64,000 nt of DNA. Origin: Stenotrophomonas maltophilia (GTDB lineage: Bacteria > Pseudomonadota > Gammaproteobacteria > Xanthomonadales > Xanthomonadaceae). A program made the position numbers and the translations under genes. The stretch is from contig NZ_SRHZ01000055.1 in NCBI RefSeq assembly GCF_004684085.1, positions 30,303 through 94,302 of the forward strand, in the 5' to 3' direction. Shown in pieces: positions 10,101 through 18,014 of the stretch. The notes beneath the pieces are model-generated. The model was not told the origin of the DNA. It worked only from the letters and a program-made list of their open reading frames with translations, and made no database searches. Positions within the stretch are counted from its first letter, which is position 1. Every line of letters begins with the position of its first letter.

Positions 10101-10202
10101 CGACTGCGCCATGACGTTCGGAGCGGCGGCCAGCATCAGGCAGCTGACCAGTGCGGTGCTCAGCAGCCGGCGTGCCGGCGTGCGGAAGGTGGTGTGCATC
10201 AT
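7122..10202 (-). CDS. Oar-like TonB-dependent receptor
   Basis: 1026 residues from MMHTTFRTPARR; a GGAG motif precedes the start, and a second ATG follows one codon on. A signal peptide (LMLAAAPNVMAQ) is followed by a carboxypeptidase-regulatory-like beta domain (ASLRGQVSGAQAGAEVTATN, about residues 35-110), then a plug domain (SRNFLEFADAVPGMIFTRDA, SLRGGATNSDGTNVYIDGVG) and a large outer-membrane barrel ending in the C-terminal aromatic VGFRF. This architecture is that of Oar/CarboxypepD_reg TonB receptors, which import large substrates across the outer membrane. Lying between lacI and a hydrolase/ABC operon, it most likely brings in the same glycan. The ligand is inferred from context, not from the sequence. 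Confidence 0.9.
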   Translation of the reverse strand: MMHTTFRTPARRLLSTALVSCLMLAAAPNVMAQSANASLRGQVSGAQAGAEVTATNVATGTVRRGSVRADGSYSLMGLDPGTYNVVANGQTQKVTVTVASTATLNFAGAASSTPGTTAATNLDTVNVVAPTLLQEVRTSEVGKTVSLQQIQTTPQVSRNFLEFADAVPGMIFTRDAKGNTSLRGGATNSDGTNVYIDGVGQKSYVKGGGISGQSGSAGNPFPQLAIGEYKVITGNYKAEYGQVSSAAITAATKSGTNEFKGETFYRYTNESMRAMTPAERQPGKSKEDSAEKEYGFALGGPIIKDKAHFFVTYEAKRFDLPVTIAPDGAVTPSAANLPADGAAGLGPASQPFQQDLIFAKIDFEPTDNDRIELTFQDRDETQQQFSGQTAKVHGKVVDNTDRRYALRWNHSGERFYNELMVTHEESFNNPLPLTYGNGIIYTAPDFGDKNRNTPQEKTLVQVGAADAFASQVKGQKGWAIEDNLTLDGLQWAGDHTIKMGAKYKQIDLYASDAAQINPQFFYTIDNPAFASGTPYKAQFTKASTGVTGVQSEVRAKVKQIGLFIQDDWQVNDHLQLNIGLRWDYEKNPVYTDFVTPPEVVNALFSQDRHAPPGQTYAQTLALSGLNVNDYISTGHNRKNFKNAWQPRLGFSYDVNADERHVFHGGAGRSYDRDLFDNLALETTKLALPQPTVFFRNPATGSCMYGQTPCFDWNPNLLNGIENVQALLGSTSNEGMEVDLLNNNMKVPYADQFSLGMSNQFGEWLTDATISRTLTYDGFAFTLGNRFNNGNFFDNQMLCGADEPTYGQPWGCNIPGFGSLIIGQQGIKTRSTQILLSAQKPYSKESGWGTSIAYTWTNARHNRNINEHYSFDRGTIGEYPTIKSNGAPRHRLVVTGSYDGFWGITFGGKLTLATPTPGNDWSCIAQAGNSNCMPTPAAGTPSGNGHFLLGGKIFGYRSLDLQATKTFKLAGDTELYARIDIINVLNFDNFSNLNYVKSDGKLLVSYNETGDIIGTPRQVKAEVGFRF

Positions 10203-10278
10203 CAACTCAATCTCCGGGTGGCGGTGACCGCTCGCGCGGTCCCTGCGATCAATCAAAAAAGAAGGAACGCCTCTGGCT

Positions 10279-11301
10279 TCAATGGCCCGATGGCGGAGTG
10301 GTGGAATCGCGAACTATCAAGCGGGGAACCAGGGTCTGCTTGTCCCCTGTCCCGTCCGTGGAGGTGCCGTCCATCAACTGCAGCAGGCGCGTCATGGCCC
10401 GATCGCCGAGTTCGGCGATGCTGACCTGCATGGTGGTCAGCGACGGGTGCACGAAACGCGCCAGTGGAATGTCATCGAAACCCGCCAGCGCGACATCGGA
10501 CGGGACCTGGACACCGGCCTGCGTGAACGCATACAGGCAGCCCAGGGCCATCATGTCGTTGGCGGCGAACACGGCATCGGGCAGCGCTCCGGCTGCCAGC
10601 AACTCCTGACCGGCGCGATGACCGGAAGCTTCGTCGAAATCACCGGGAAGCTCGATGCCTTCGGCGCCACTGCCAAAAGCCGCCAGCGCGTCACGGAAGC
10701 CGCGCAGGCGCTCGCGCGCGTCGAAGTTGAGATCCGGGCCAGAAATGAAAGCGATGCGGCGGTGGCCAGCGTCGAGCAGATGGCGGGTCATCGCCATTGC
10801 ACCGGCATGGTCGTCGATGCTCAGCACCGGGTGGTCCTGCCCGGGCAGATAGGTGTTGATCAACACCGTCGGCAATGACTGCGGCAGGTTGTCGGTCAGG
10901 AAACCGGGGCTCTCGGCATAGGGCGAGAGCACCAGCAGGCCGTCGACGCGGCCGCGCATGGCGCGCAGGGCCGCACCCTGCTGCTCCTGGTCACCGTGAT
11001 AGCTGGACACCAGCAGGTGCTGGCGACGGCTACGGGCGACGTTGTCGATGCCACGCATCAGTTCGGAGAAAAATTCGCCGTACAGATCCGGCAGCACCAC
11101 GCCCACCGTATTGGTGCGGCGGCTGCTCAGGCTGCGGGCGGCGGCGTGCGGGGTGTAACGCAGCCGTGCGGCCACCTCCAGCACAAGCTGGCGGACCGGT
11201 TCGGCGACATTTTCATGCCCGTTGAGCGCGCGGGAAACCGTGGCCACGGAGACCCGGGCTTCGCGTGCGACGTCTTTGATTGTGATAGCTGCCTTGTTCA
11301 C
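10279..11301 (-). CDS. LacI-family transcriptional regulator
   Basis: 340 residues. The N-terminal helix-turn-helix is ITIKDVAREARVSVATVSRA, and the hinge and periplasmic-binding-protein-like effector domain follow (NTVGVVLPDLYGEFFSELMR, ISGPDLNFDARERLRGF, GFDDIPLARFVHPSLTT). I chose the GTG at 11301 (MNKAAITIKDV) because GGAGGG stands 7 bases in front of it; a GTG 15 bases further upstream overlaps that ribosome binding site. The TonB receptor gene follows 76 bases downstream on the same strand. A perfect operator lies 44 bases upstream, so autoregulation and local control of the glycan locus are likely. The inducer is presumably a sugar from the locus. Confidence 0.93.
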   Translation of the reverse strand: MNKAAITIKDVAREARVSVATVSRALNGHENVAEPVRQLVLEVAARLRYTPHAAARSLSSRRTNTVGVVLPDLYGEFFSELMRGIDNVARSRRQHLLVSSYHGDQEQQGAALRAMRGRVDGLLVLSPYAESPGFLTDNLPQSLPTVLINTYLPGQDHPVLSIDDHAGAMAMTRHLLDAGHRRIAFISGPDLNFDARERLRGFRDALAAFGSGAEGIELPGDFDEASGHRAGQELLAAGALPDAVFAANDMMALGCLYAFTQAGVQVPSDVALAGFDDIPLARFVHPSLTTMQVSIAELGDRAMTRLLQLMDGTSTDGTGDKQTLVPRLIVRDSTTPPSGH

Positions 11302-11345
11302 GAAGCCGCCCTCCACGGCTTGGACCTACCAGCATTGGCGCGGAA

Positions 11346-11359
11346 TGTAAGCGTTTCCA
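11346..11359. promoter_or_regulatory. LacI-family operator upstream of lacI-type gene
   Basis: TGTAAGCGTTTCCA fits TGNAANCGNTTNCA at all fixed positions, 44 bases upstream of the regulator start. It suggests autoregulation and, because the receptor gene follows lacI, control of the receptor as well. Confidence 0.75.
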
Positions 11360-11464
11360 TCTGGGCTTGTAAACAGTCCGTTAGGCGAATGTCCCGAAAT
11401 GGACATGGAAATCTGTCTGTGCCGCCCCCTGCGGGGACCGGCAAGGACAGCGTGGGACAAGGGC

Positions 11465-11740
11465 TCAGCCCTGTTCTGACGGTGTCAGCGCACGGATGGA
11501 CAGCGCATGGATGTCGGTATCCATCATCGCCCCCAATGCGGCGTAGACCGCGCGGTGCCGGGCCAGTGGCCCCAGTCCAGCGAAGCGTTCGCTGACCACA
11601 TGCACGTTGAAATGGCCGCGACCGTCGCGGGCACCGGCATGGCCAGCGTGGCGATGGCTGTCGTCTTCGATCTCGAGCACGCTCGGGGCCAGCGCTTGCT
11701 GCAGTGCATCACGCATCCGCACGATCCGTTCCGCGTTCAC
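11465..11740 (-). CDS. bolA: BolA family protein
   Basis: 91 residues with the BolA core: [20 protein letters not shown], then [20 protein letters not shown] with the conserved FNV-V-S-F pattern, and [20 protein letters not shown]. BolA proteins pair with monothiol glutaredoxins in iron-sulfur trafficking and influence stress-related morphology. The start is a GTG that overlaps the TGA of the YciI gene (GTGA), so the two are co-translated. The extreme C-terminus ([10 protein letters not shown]) is also typical. Confidence 0.92.
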   Translation of the reverse strand: MNAERIVRMRDALQQALAPSVLEIEDDSHRHAGHAGARDGRGHFNVHVVSERFAGLGPLARHRAVYAALGAMMDTDIHALSIRALTPSEQG

Positions 11741-12042
11741 GGCAGCACCTTGCGGAACGGGCGTACCTGCACGCGTGTGTAGACGCCGGCGGCCACGTAC
11801 GGGTCGGCGTCGGCCCAGGCCTGGGCCTGCAGCAGCGACTCGAACTGCGCGATCACCACCGAACCACTGAAACCAGCCGGGCCCGGGTCTTCACTGTCCA
11901 CCGCCGGGCACGGCCCGGCCAGCAGCAGGCGCCCCTCGTCGCGCAGCGCGTGCAGGCGCGCCAGGTGTTCCGGCCGCGCCTGCAGCCGTTGTGCCAGTAC
12001 ATCCTGGCCGTCATATCCTTCAATCACATACCACACCGGCAT
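11737..12042 (-). CDS. YciI family protein
   Basis: 101 residues. [60 protein letters not shown] and [20 protein letters not shown] match the ferredoxin-like YciI fold with its conserved His and Asp-Pro. The biochemical role of YciI proteins in this setting is not established. It forms a two-gene operon with bolA through a GTGA overlap. A second YciI-like protein is encoded at 47222 in the arg-pro operon. Confidence 0.88.
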   Translation of the reverse strand: MPVWYVIEGYDGQDVLAQRLQARPEHLARLHALRDEGRLLLAGPCPAVDSEDPGPAGFSGSVVIAQFESLLQAQAWADADPYVAAGVYTRVQVRPFRKVLP

Positions 12043-12396
12043 TTCCTCGCTTGCGTTGTCGGTCCGCTGATTCTAGCCAATGCCCCCTTGTCCCGGCCCC
12101 GGCTGGACACTGGCGCGGCAAAGGCTTACCCTAGACTCCATTGCACGTGGCTGGATGCAGCAGCCCGTCGGTTTTTGCGGCCAACGCAGCCCCCGACGAC
12201 CGTCCCGCTGTTTCAATGGGGCCACGTAGACGACCTCCCCGTAGTTCCGTCGCTGCCGTTTCCTGCGGCGCGTCCTGCTGTTTGATATGTGTGGAAGCGC
12301 GCCGATCCCGGCGTGTCTGGTGCCCTGGGGCTCCGTGGCGTTGGCCCGGTGAATCCGGTGCCGCGACTGGTCCGTTGCAATCCTGATGTCCATTAG
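12043..12396. other. Divergent intergenic region between yciI and scpA
   Basis: About 350 bases without a gene of its own. It must hold the promoters of yciI-bolA (leftward) and scpAB-rluB (rightward). I see no clear palindrome, REP element or unambiguous sigma-70 promoter in it. Frames open here on the minus strand are antisense shadows of scpA. Confidence 0.5.
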
Positions 12397-13302
12397 ATGA
12401 CTTCCGAACTCGCGCTCGACGCGAACCCGCCAACCCGGCCGCCCGCCCCCCAGCAGCAGGAAATGCCGCTGGCCGTGGTGCATGGGCAACCGGTCCTGCA
12501 GATTCCGCAGGACCTGTACATCCCGCCGGATGCGCTGGAAGTCATCCTGGATGCTTTTGAAGGCCCGCTGGACCTGCTGCTGTACCTGATCCGCCGGCAG
12601 AACCTGGACGTGCTGGACATTCCCGTGGCCGAGATCACCCGGCAGTACGTGGAATACATCACCGTGATGCGCGAGCTGCGTTTCGAGCTGGCCGCCGAGT
12701 ACCTGGTGATGGCCGCGATCCTGGCCGAGGTGAAGTCGCGCATGCTGCTGCCGCGCCCGGTCAGTGAGGAAGGCGATGAAGCCGACCCACGCGCCGAGCT
12801 GGTGCGCCGGTTGCAGGAGTACGAACGTTTCAAGCAGGCTGCCGAGGACATCGACGCCCTGCCCCGCCAGGACCGCGATACCAGCCTGGCCCATGCCTTC
12901 ATGCCCGAACGGGCGACGGTGAAACTGCCGCCGCCGGTCGACCTGAAGGAAATGCTGATGGCCCTGCACGACGTGCTCAAGCGCGCCGAGCTGTTCACCG
13001 GCCACGCGATCAAGCGTGAGGCCTTGAGCGTGAGGCAACGCATGGGCGAAGTACTCAGCCGGCTCGAGGACGGCAAGTTCTATCGTTTTGAAGGGTTGTT
13101 CACCGCTGAAGAAGGCAAGCTGGGCGTGCTGGTCACGTTCCTGGCAGTGCTGGAACTGGCCAAGGAGCAGCTGCTGGACATCGTCCAGGAAGAGCCGCTG
13201 GCGCCGATCTATGTGAAATCCCTGGCCGCCGGCAACACCAACGCCCCGCTGCAGTTCAGCAGCGAGTTCGACGACAACGACGCCGCCAATGCAAACGAGT
13301 GA
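12397..13302 (+). CDS. scpA: Segregation and condensation protein A
   Basis: 301 residues, somewhat longer than the usual ScpA because of a Pro/Gln-rich N-terminus. The kleisin signature is clear: VILDAFEGPLDLLLYLIRRQ, NLDVLDIPVAEITRQYVEYI, AAEYLVMAAILAEVKSRMLL. The C-terminal winged helix includes FYRFEGLFTAEEGKLGVLVT. ScpA bridges SMC heads and recruits ScpB in the chromosome-condensation complex. scpB follows after 13 bases, the standard gene pair. Confidence 0.95.
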   Translation: MTSELALDANPPTRPPAPQQQEMPLAVVHGQPVLQIPQDLYIPPDALEVILDAFEGPLDLLLYLIRRQNLDVLDIPVAEITRQYVEYITVMRELRFELAAEYLVMAAILAEVKSRMLLPRPVSEEGDEADPRAELVRRLQEYERFKQAAEDIDALPRQDRDTSLAHAFMPERATVKLPPPVDLKEMLMALHDVLKRAELFTGHAIKREALSVRQRMGEVLSRLEDGKFYRFEGLFTAEEGKLGVLVTFLAVLELAKEQLLDIVQEEPLAPIYVKSLAAGNTNAPLQFSSEFDDNDAANANE

Positions 13303-13315
13303 GCGCTGACTGCCG

Positions 13316-14191
13316 ATGGATCAATCGCTGATCGACCGCATTGTCGAAGGTGCGCTGCTGGCCTCCAGCCAGCCGCTTACCCTGGCCCAGCTGAAAGACC
13401 TGTTCCCGGAAGAGGAACCGGCACCACCGGGCAGCATCGAACGCGCACTGGAACGCCTGCGCGAGGCCTGCGAAGGCCGCGGGGTGGAACTGGTCGAGGT
13501 CGCCTCCGGCTTCCGCTACCAGGTCACCGGCGAAGTGCATGCCTGGATCAGCCGGCTGTGGACCGAGCGCAAGACCCGCTACACCCGTGCCACACTGGAA
13601 ACCCTGGCGCTGATTGCCTACCGGCAGCCGATCACCCGTGGCGAGATTGAACAGGTGCGTGGCGTGGCGGTCAGCAGCAACATCATCCAGGCGCTGGAAG
13701 AACGCGAGTGGATCCGCGTGGTCGGCCACCGCGACGTGCCCGGCAAGCCAGCGCTGTTCGGCACCACCAAAGGCTTCCTGGACTACTTCGGCCTGAAGCG
13801 GTTGGACGAACTGCCCCCGCTGTCGGAACTGAAAGACCTGGGCGAGCTGGACCCGCAACTGGCCCTGGATCGCGATGCACCGGCCGTGGCCGGTGCCGAT
13901 GGCCCGGATATCTCGGCCGGCGCCGAAAGCGCTGCCGCAAACGATGACGCCGGCCTGGCCGGCAGTGACACCCCCGATTCCGCCGATGCGCCCCCTGCAT
14001 CGGCCTCCGATGAGCAAGCACCTTCGCCCCTCGATGATGGGCACCCCGATTCCGCGCCGGGCGAGCGCGCGGTGCCAGTGAACGAACGCGAAGACAACGC
14101 CGTCGCGATGACGACCGTGGCTGTTGACCAAGCCGATTCCGAACCAGAGGCCGACCCCGAAACCGTCGGCCGGAGCAAAACTGATGAGTGA
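13316..14191 (+). CDS. scpB: Segregation and condensation protein B
   Basis: 291 residues. Two winged-helix domains occupy the first 180 residues (LIDRIVEGALLASSQPLTLA, TRATLETLALIAYRQPITRG, VSSNIIQALEEREWIRVVGH, ALFGTTKGFLDYFGLKRLDE). The remaining 110 residues are an acidic, Ala/Asp/Pro-rich tail (GADGPDISAGAESAAANDDA) that is probably disordered; short ScpB proteins lack it. It acts as a dimer with ScpA and SMC. Its last 8 bases overlap the rluB start, so all three genes form one operon. Confidence 0.95.
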   Translation: MDQSLIDRIVEGALLASSQPLTLAQLKDLFPEEEPAPPGSIERALERLREACEGRGVELVEVASGFRYQVTGEVHAWISRLWTERKTRYTRATLETLALIAYRQPITRGEIEQVRGVAVSSNIIQALEEREWIRVVGHRDVPGKPALFGTTKGFLDYFGLKRLDELPPLSELKDLGELDPQLALDRDAPAVAGADGPDISAGAESAAANDDAGLAGSDTPDSADAPPASASDEQAPSPLDDGHPDSAPGERAVPVNEREDNAVAMTTVAVDQADSEPEADPETVGRSKTDE

Positions 14192-15881
14192 CACCCCTCG
14201 CAAGCTGTCGTTGAACAAGCTCTCGCTCAAGCGCGAAGCCACCTCCGAACAGTTCAAATTGGAAGAACGCCTGCACAAGGTACTGGCCCAGGCCGGCCTC
14301 GGCTCGCGCCGTGCGCTGGAACAGCGCATCGCCGAAGGCCTGGTCAAGGTCAATGGTGAAGTCGCGCAGACCGGCATGTCGGTCAAGAGCGGCGACAAGA
14401 TCGAACTGGACGGCCGCGGCTTCGTCGCCACCGCCCTGGCCGAGCCGTCGCGCGTGCTGGTCTATAACAAGCCGGAAGGCGAAGTGACCACCCGCGAAGA
14501 CCCCGAGGGCCGCCCGACCGTGTTCGAGTCGCTGCCGCCGCTGAAGGGCGCGCGCTGGATCGCAGTCGGCCGCCTGGACATCAACACCACCGGCCTGCTG
14601 CTGGCCACCACCGACGGTGAGCTGGCCAACGCCATGATGCACCCGTCGTTCGAGGTCGAGCGCGAGTACGTGGTGCGCGTGCGTGCCCCGGAAGGCGAAG
14701 AGAAGGTCTCCGACGCCATCATCGACCGCCTCAGCCGCGGCGTGGCGCTGGAAGACGGCCCGGCCAAGTTCGACGAGATCGAACGCATCGGCGGTACCGA
14801 TTCGCACGACTGGTTCCGCGTCGTGGTGAAGGAAGGCCGCAACCGTGAAGTGCGCCGTCTGTGGGAATCGCAGGGCTGCCAGGTCAGCCGCCTGAAGCGC
14901 ACCCGCTACGGCAAGGTCACCCTTCCGCGCGAACTGGCCCGCGGCCATTCGGTGGAACTGGGCAGCACCCAGGTCGAGGCCCTGCGTGCGCAGCTGAAGC
15001 TGGAAGAAGGTGCACCGTCGGCACTGACCCTGCAGCCGGTGATCGGCCAGCGTCGCGCCGCCAAGACCACCGTACGCGTGCGCGAAGGTGGCCGTGGCAA
15101 CGCCTACGTCAACGGCCACAACACCGCCGATGAAGGTCGCGAGCTGCGTCGTTTCGACAACGTCCGCGAAGACCGTGGCCGTGGCCGCGGCGGCAAGGGC
15201 GGCGGCTTCAAGGGTGGCCTGACGGTCAGCGGTGAAGCGGCAGCCAAGCAGTCGCAGAAGCCGTTCAAGCAGCGCGCGCCGAAAAATGATCGCTCGCTGC
15301 CGGAAGGCAACCCGGCGGCGTTCCGTACCTGGTACGTGCCGGACGGTGTCAGCACCGGCCCGAGCGGTCACCGCAATGCCGGTCCGGGTGCACGTGGCCC
15401 CGGCGCACGGGGTCCGGGCGCAGGCGGCCAGGGCCGTCCGTACGGCAAGCCGAAGGGTCCGGGCGCGGGTGCCGGTGGCGGCCAGGGCCGTGGCGGCTTC
15501 GGCGGTGAAGGCCGTGGTGGCGCCGGTGGTGCTGGCGGCCAGGGTCGTCCGGCCGGCGCAGGCAACCGCTCGCAGGGCCAGGGCAACAAGCATCCGTACG
15601 GCCATCCGGGCAACGCTCCGAGCTTCCCGTCCGATCATGCCAACCCGGGCTTCAGCCCTTATGGCAGCCCCCGTCCGGCCGGCAATGGCCGTCCGGGTGG
15701 TAACCCCAATGCACGTCCGGGCGGCAATCGTGGCGCAGGTGGCCCCGGTGGCAACCGCGGCCCGGGTGGCCCCGGCGGCAATCGTGGTCCCGGCGGTCCG
15801 GGTGGCAACCGTGGTCCGGGCGGCCCCGGCGGCAACCGTGGTCCGGGCGGCCCGCGCCGCAGCGGCCCGCGCGGCGGCTGA
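14184..15881 (+). CDS. rluB: 23S rRNA pseudouridine(2605) synthase RluB with long Gly/Arg-rich tail
   Basis: 565 residues from MSDTPRKLSLNKLSLKREA, the ATG overlapping the end of scpB. An S4 RNA-binding domain (LHKVLAQAGLGSRRALEQRI) is followed by the RsuA/RluB catalytic domain with the key Asp in GRLDINTTGLLLATTDGEL and the motif GRNREVRRLWESQG. After about residue 290 the sequence becomes low complexity and basic: RGRGRGGKGGGFKGG, many RGPGARGPG units, and a C-terminal run of five GGNRGPGGP-type units. RluB modifies U2605 near the peptidyl-transferase centre. The tail looks like an RGG-type RNA-binding extension and is unusually long. Confidence 0.93.
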   Translation: MSDTPRKLSLNKLSLKREATSEQFKLEERLHKVLAQAGLGSRRALEQRIAEGLVKVNGEVAQTGMSVKSGDKIELDGRGFVATALAEPSRVLVYNKPEGEVTTREDPEGRPTVFESLPPLKGARWIAVGRLDINTTGLLLATTDGELANAMMHPSFEVEREYVVRVRAPEGEEKVSDAIIDRLSRGVALEDGPAKFDEIERIGGTDSHDWFRVVVKEGRNREVRRLWESQGCQVSRLKRTRYGKVTLPRELARGHSVELGSTQVEALRAQLKLEEGAPSALTLQPVIGQRRAAKTTVRVREGGRGNAYVNGHNTADEGRELRRFDNVREDRGRGRGGKGGGFKGGLTVSGEAAAKQSQKPFKQRAPKNDRSLPEGNPAAFRTWYVPDGVSTGPSGHRNAGPGARGPGARGPGAGGQGRPYGKPKGPGAGAGGGQGRGGFGGEGRGGAGGAGGQGRPAGAGNRSQGQGNKHPYGHPGNAPSFPSDHANPGFSPYGSPRPAGNGRPGGNPNARPGGNRGAGGPGGNRGPGGPGGNRGPGGPGGNRGPGGPGGNRGPGGPRRSGPRGG

Positions 15882-15904
15882 TCGCCCGCGCGACTGAAAC
15901 AGGA

Positions 15905-15929
15905 AACCCCGGCTCCGGCCGGGGTTTTT
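15905..15929 (+). terminator. Intrinsic terminator after rluB
   Basis: AACCCCGGC, loop TCCG, GCCGGGGTT, followed by a T-run. It lies 24 bases after the rluB stop. Confidence 0.9.
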
Positions 15930-15944
15930 CGTTTTCGTACAGAA

Positions 15945-16029
15945 AAAAGGGGACGGAGGGGATTAAGTCGCCTTTGCCGTATTTGGTGCCAGAGAGTCAG
16001 AAGCGACTTAATCCCCTCCGTCCCCTTTT
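15945..16029. repeat. 85-bp element with 27-bp perfect inverted repeat
   Basis: Positions 15945-15971 and 16003-16029 are exact reverse complements; each arm contains GGGGACGGAGGGGATTAAGT and ends in CGC. The spacer is 31 bases. The element lies between the convergent rluB and AraC-type genes, and its right arm encodes the last six residues (KGDGGD) and the TAA stop of the regulator. It looks like a mobile palindromic unit (MITE or RAYT-type) and may also serve as a bidirectional terminator. Confidence 0.8.
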
Positions 16030-16808
16030 GCGTGTCGCTGGAAGGCGGCGGGTGTGGTGCCGGCCATGCTGCGGAAGAAGGCGATGAACGGGCTCTCGGC
16101 GGAGAAGCCGGTGTCCTGCGCCACGTGCGCGACGCGATGGCCGAGCAGCAGCAGCTCCATCGCCCGCATCAGGCGCCATTGCTGACGCCAGGCCTGGTAG
16201 CCCATCCCGGTATCGCGCTGCATCAGCCGGCCGACCGTACGCACGCTCAAGCCCGCGCGTGCGGCCAGCTCCCCCAGTTCGGGTGGCAGCTGTTCGGCCA
16301 GTGGCAGGCAACGCGCGATGCGCGGATCGCGCGGTAGCGGCAGATCCATCGGCGCCACCGGTGCCTCAGCGATCTCCAGCACGCACAGCGCCAGCTGATG
16401 GTGCGCACGCGGCGCCTGCCAGTCGTGGTCGAACGGCGCCTGCGCGATCGGCTCCAGCAATGCCTGCAGCAACGGACCGACGCCGATGATCGACGGCTGC
16501 TGCGGCAACCGGGCCGACAACACGGCATCGAAGTACAGCGAACGGTAGTCGACCGCCTGGCGCATCTGCGCGCGATGGGGCAGCCCACCCGGAATCCACG
16601 CCGCGCGCGCGGGCGGCAGCAGGCTGATGCGATCACCGTAAGTGAGGCGCGTGCAGCCCTGTCGGGTGTACAGCAGCTGCGCGCGTGCATGCTGGTGCCA
16701 ACCCGAATCGTGATCCGCCAGTGAGGCCGCGATCCCCAGCACCGGAGCGCTCCAGGCATCGGCATCGAAGTGCGCGTCCGGCTGCAACCAGGCCATGTCT
16801 GATTTCAT
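16008..16808 (-). CDS. AraC-family transcriptional regulator
   Basis: 266 residues from MKSDMAWLQPDAHFDADAW. An N-terminal cupin-like sensing domain (WHQHARAQLLYTRQGCTRLT, PPARAAWIPGGLPHRAQMR) precedes two helix-turn-helix motifs (ELGELAARAGLSVRTVGRLM and AQDTGFSAESPFIAFFRSMA). It is transcribed divergently from an MFS exporter gene 78 bases away, the usual layout for a local activator. The start is uncertain: an ATG at 16841 in frame is possible and neither has a clear Shine-Dalgarno. The C-terminus lies inside a 27-bp inverted repeat, so its last residues were probably replaced when that element inserted. Confidence 0.88.
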   Translation of the reverse strand: MKSDMAWLQPDAHFDADAWSAPVLGIAASLADHDSGWHQHARAQLLYTRQGCTRLTYGDRISLLPPARAAWIPGGLPHRAQMRQAVDYRSLYFDAVLSARLPQQPSIIGVGPLLQALLEPIAQAPFDHDWQAPRAHHQLALCVLEIAEAPVAPMDLPLPRDPRIARCLPLAEQLPPELGELAARAGLSVRTVGRLMQRDTGMGYQAWRQQWRLMRAMELLLLGHRVAHVAQDTGFSAESPFIAFFRSMAGTTPAAFQRHAKGDGGD

Positions 16809-16886
16809 GTATTCAATGACAGGACAGACAGAGTGCGCCATCGCGGACGCGACCACAATGCGCGGCCCTGTTCCTGGAGCGCCCGC

Positions 16887-18014
16887 ATGTCGCGCCGCCT
16901 GTTGTTGCTCACCATTGCACTGCTGATGTTTCCGCAGTTGGCACAGACCCTGTACAGCCCGGCCCTGGCCGATCTGGCCGAACGCTTCACCTTGCCACCC
17001 AGTGCCGCCAGTCAGGCGATGAGCCTGTATCTGTTCGGCTTCGCCGTCGGTGTGCTGCTGTGGGGACGCTTGGCCGACCGTATCGGTCGTCGCCCCGCGC
17101 TGCTCGGTGGCCTCGGCGTCTTCGCAGTGGCCGCATTGGGCGGCCTGATGGCCGGCAGTTTCAGCCAGGTCCTGCTGGCCCAGGCGTTGGCCGCGGTCGG
17201 CGCAGCCGCAGCATCGGTAGTGACCCAGACCGTGCTGCGCGATCATCTGCAGGGACCGGCGCTGGCGCAGGCATTCTCCTGGATCGGCATGGCCCTGGCC
17301 CTGAGCCCGGCCATCGGTCTTGCGCTGGGCACGCTGCTGGTCACCGCCAATGGCTACGCCGGCGTGCAGACCGGCCTGCTGCTGATCGCCGCACTGCTGG
17401 TGGTCGCGTGCCTTGCGATGCTGCACGAGAGCCGCCCTGCCCAGGTCGGGCATACGCCGCTGCTTCCGTTGCTGCGGCAACTGCTGTGTGATCGCTGGAT
17501 CTGGTCGCAGGCGCTGTTGGTGATGGCCTTCAACGTGGCAATGTACAGCTGGTATGCACTCGGTCCCTTCGTGTTTGCCCGCCAACAATGGCCGGCCAGT
17601 TGGTTCGGCGCCAGCGGCGCCGTGCTGGCGCTGGGTTCAGCGCTGGGCGCATGGGGCAATGGCCGCCTGCTGCGTGCGGGCATTGCTTCGGCCACGCGCA
17701 TCCGCATGGCCTCGATGCTCGTTCTTGTCGGCGGCGTGCTTGCCGCGCTGCTGCATGACCATCCCGCCGTGGTGGTCGCAATGCTGCCGGTAGTGGCGGG
17801 GTTCGGCCTGGCCATCCCCAACGTGCTCGGCCAGGCCCTGCGCGGGTATCCGCACTGCCTCGGCAGTGCCGGCGCACTGTTCGGCCTGCTCTACTACCTG
17901 TTGATCGGTGTGGCGATGGCGTTGGTCGGTGCACTGCAGCTACTGGCACCGCCCCTCATCGTCTGCGGGCTGTTGGCCTTGTGGCTTCAGCGGCCTCGCT
18001 GCCGGGCCGCCTGA
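16887..18014 (+). CDS. MFS transporter, Bcr/CflA-like drug exporter type
   Basis: 375 residues, about 12 membrane segments. The N-terminal half has the MFS motif A loop LWGRLADRIGRRPALLGGLG and the segment TLYSPALADLAERFTLPPSA typical of Bcr/CflA (DHA1) transporters. GGAG stands 7-8 bases before MSRRLLLLTI, which decided the start. Divergent transcription from an AraC regulator suggests inducible export of a small hydrophobic compound. The substrate is unknown. Confidence 0.85.
   Translation: MSRRLLLLTIALLMFPQLAQTLYSPALADLAERFTLPPSAASQAMSLYLFGFAVGVLLWGRLADRIGRRPALLGGLGVFAVAALGGLMAGSFSQVLLAQALAAVGAAAASVVTQTVLRDHLQGPALAQAFSWIGMALALSPAIGLALGTLLVTANGYAGVQTGLLLIAALLVVACLAMLHESRPAQVGHTPLLPLLRQLLCDRWIWSQALLVMAFNVAMYSWYALGPFVFARQQWPASWFGASGAVLALGSALGAWGNGRLLRAGIASATRIRMASMLVLVGGVLAALLHDHPAVVVAMLPVVAGFGLAIPNVLGQALRGYPHCLGSAGALFGLLYYLLIGVAMALVGALQLLAPPLIVCGLLALWLQRPRCRAA

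Noticed and set aside
8298..10424. A 708-codon open frame on the plus strand opposite the TonB receptor gene
   Set aside because: It has no domain pattern and lies antisense to a clear receptor gene; long antisense frames are common at this GC content.
15700..15881. Regular DNA repeats that could suggest a tandem-repeat or CRISPR-like array
   Set aside because: The repeats encode GGNRGPGGP units in the RluB frame, vary at codon third positions and have no unique spacers.
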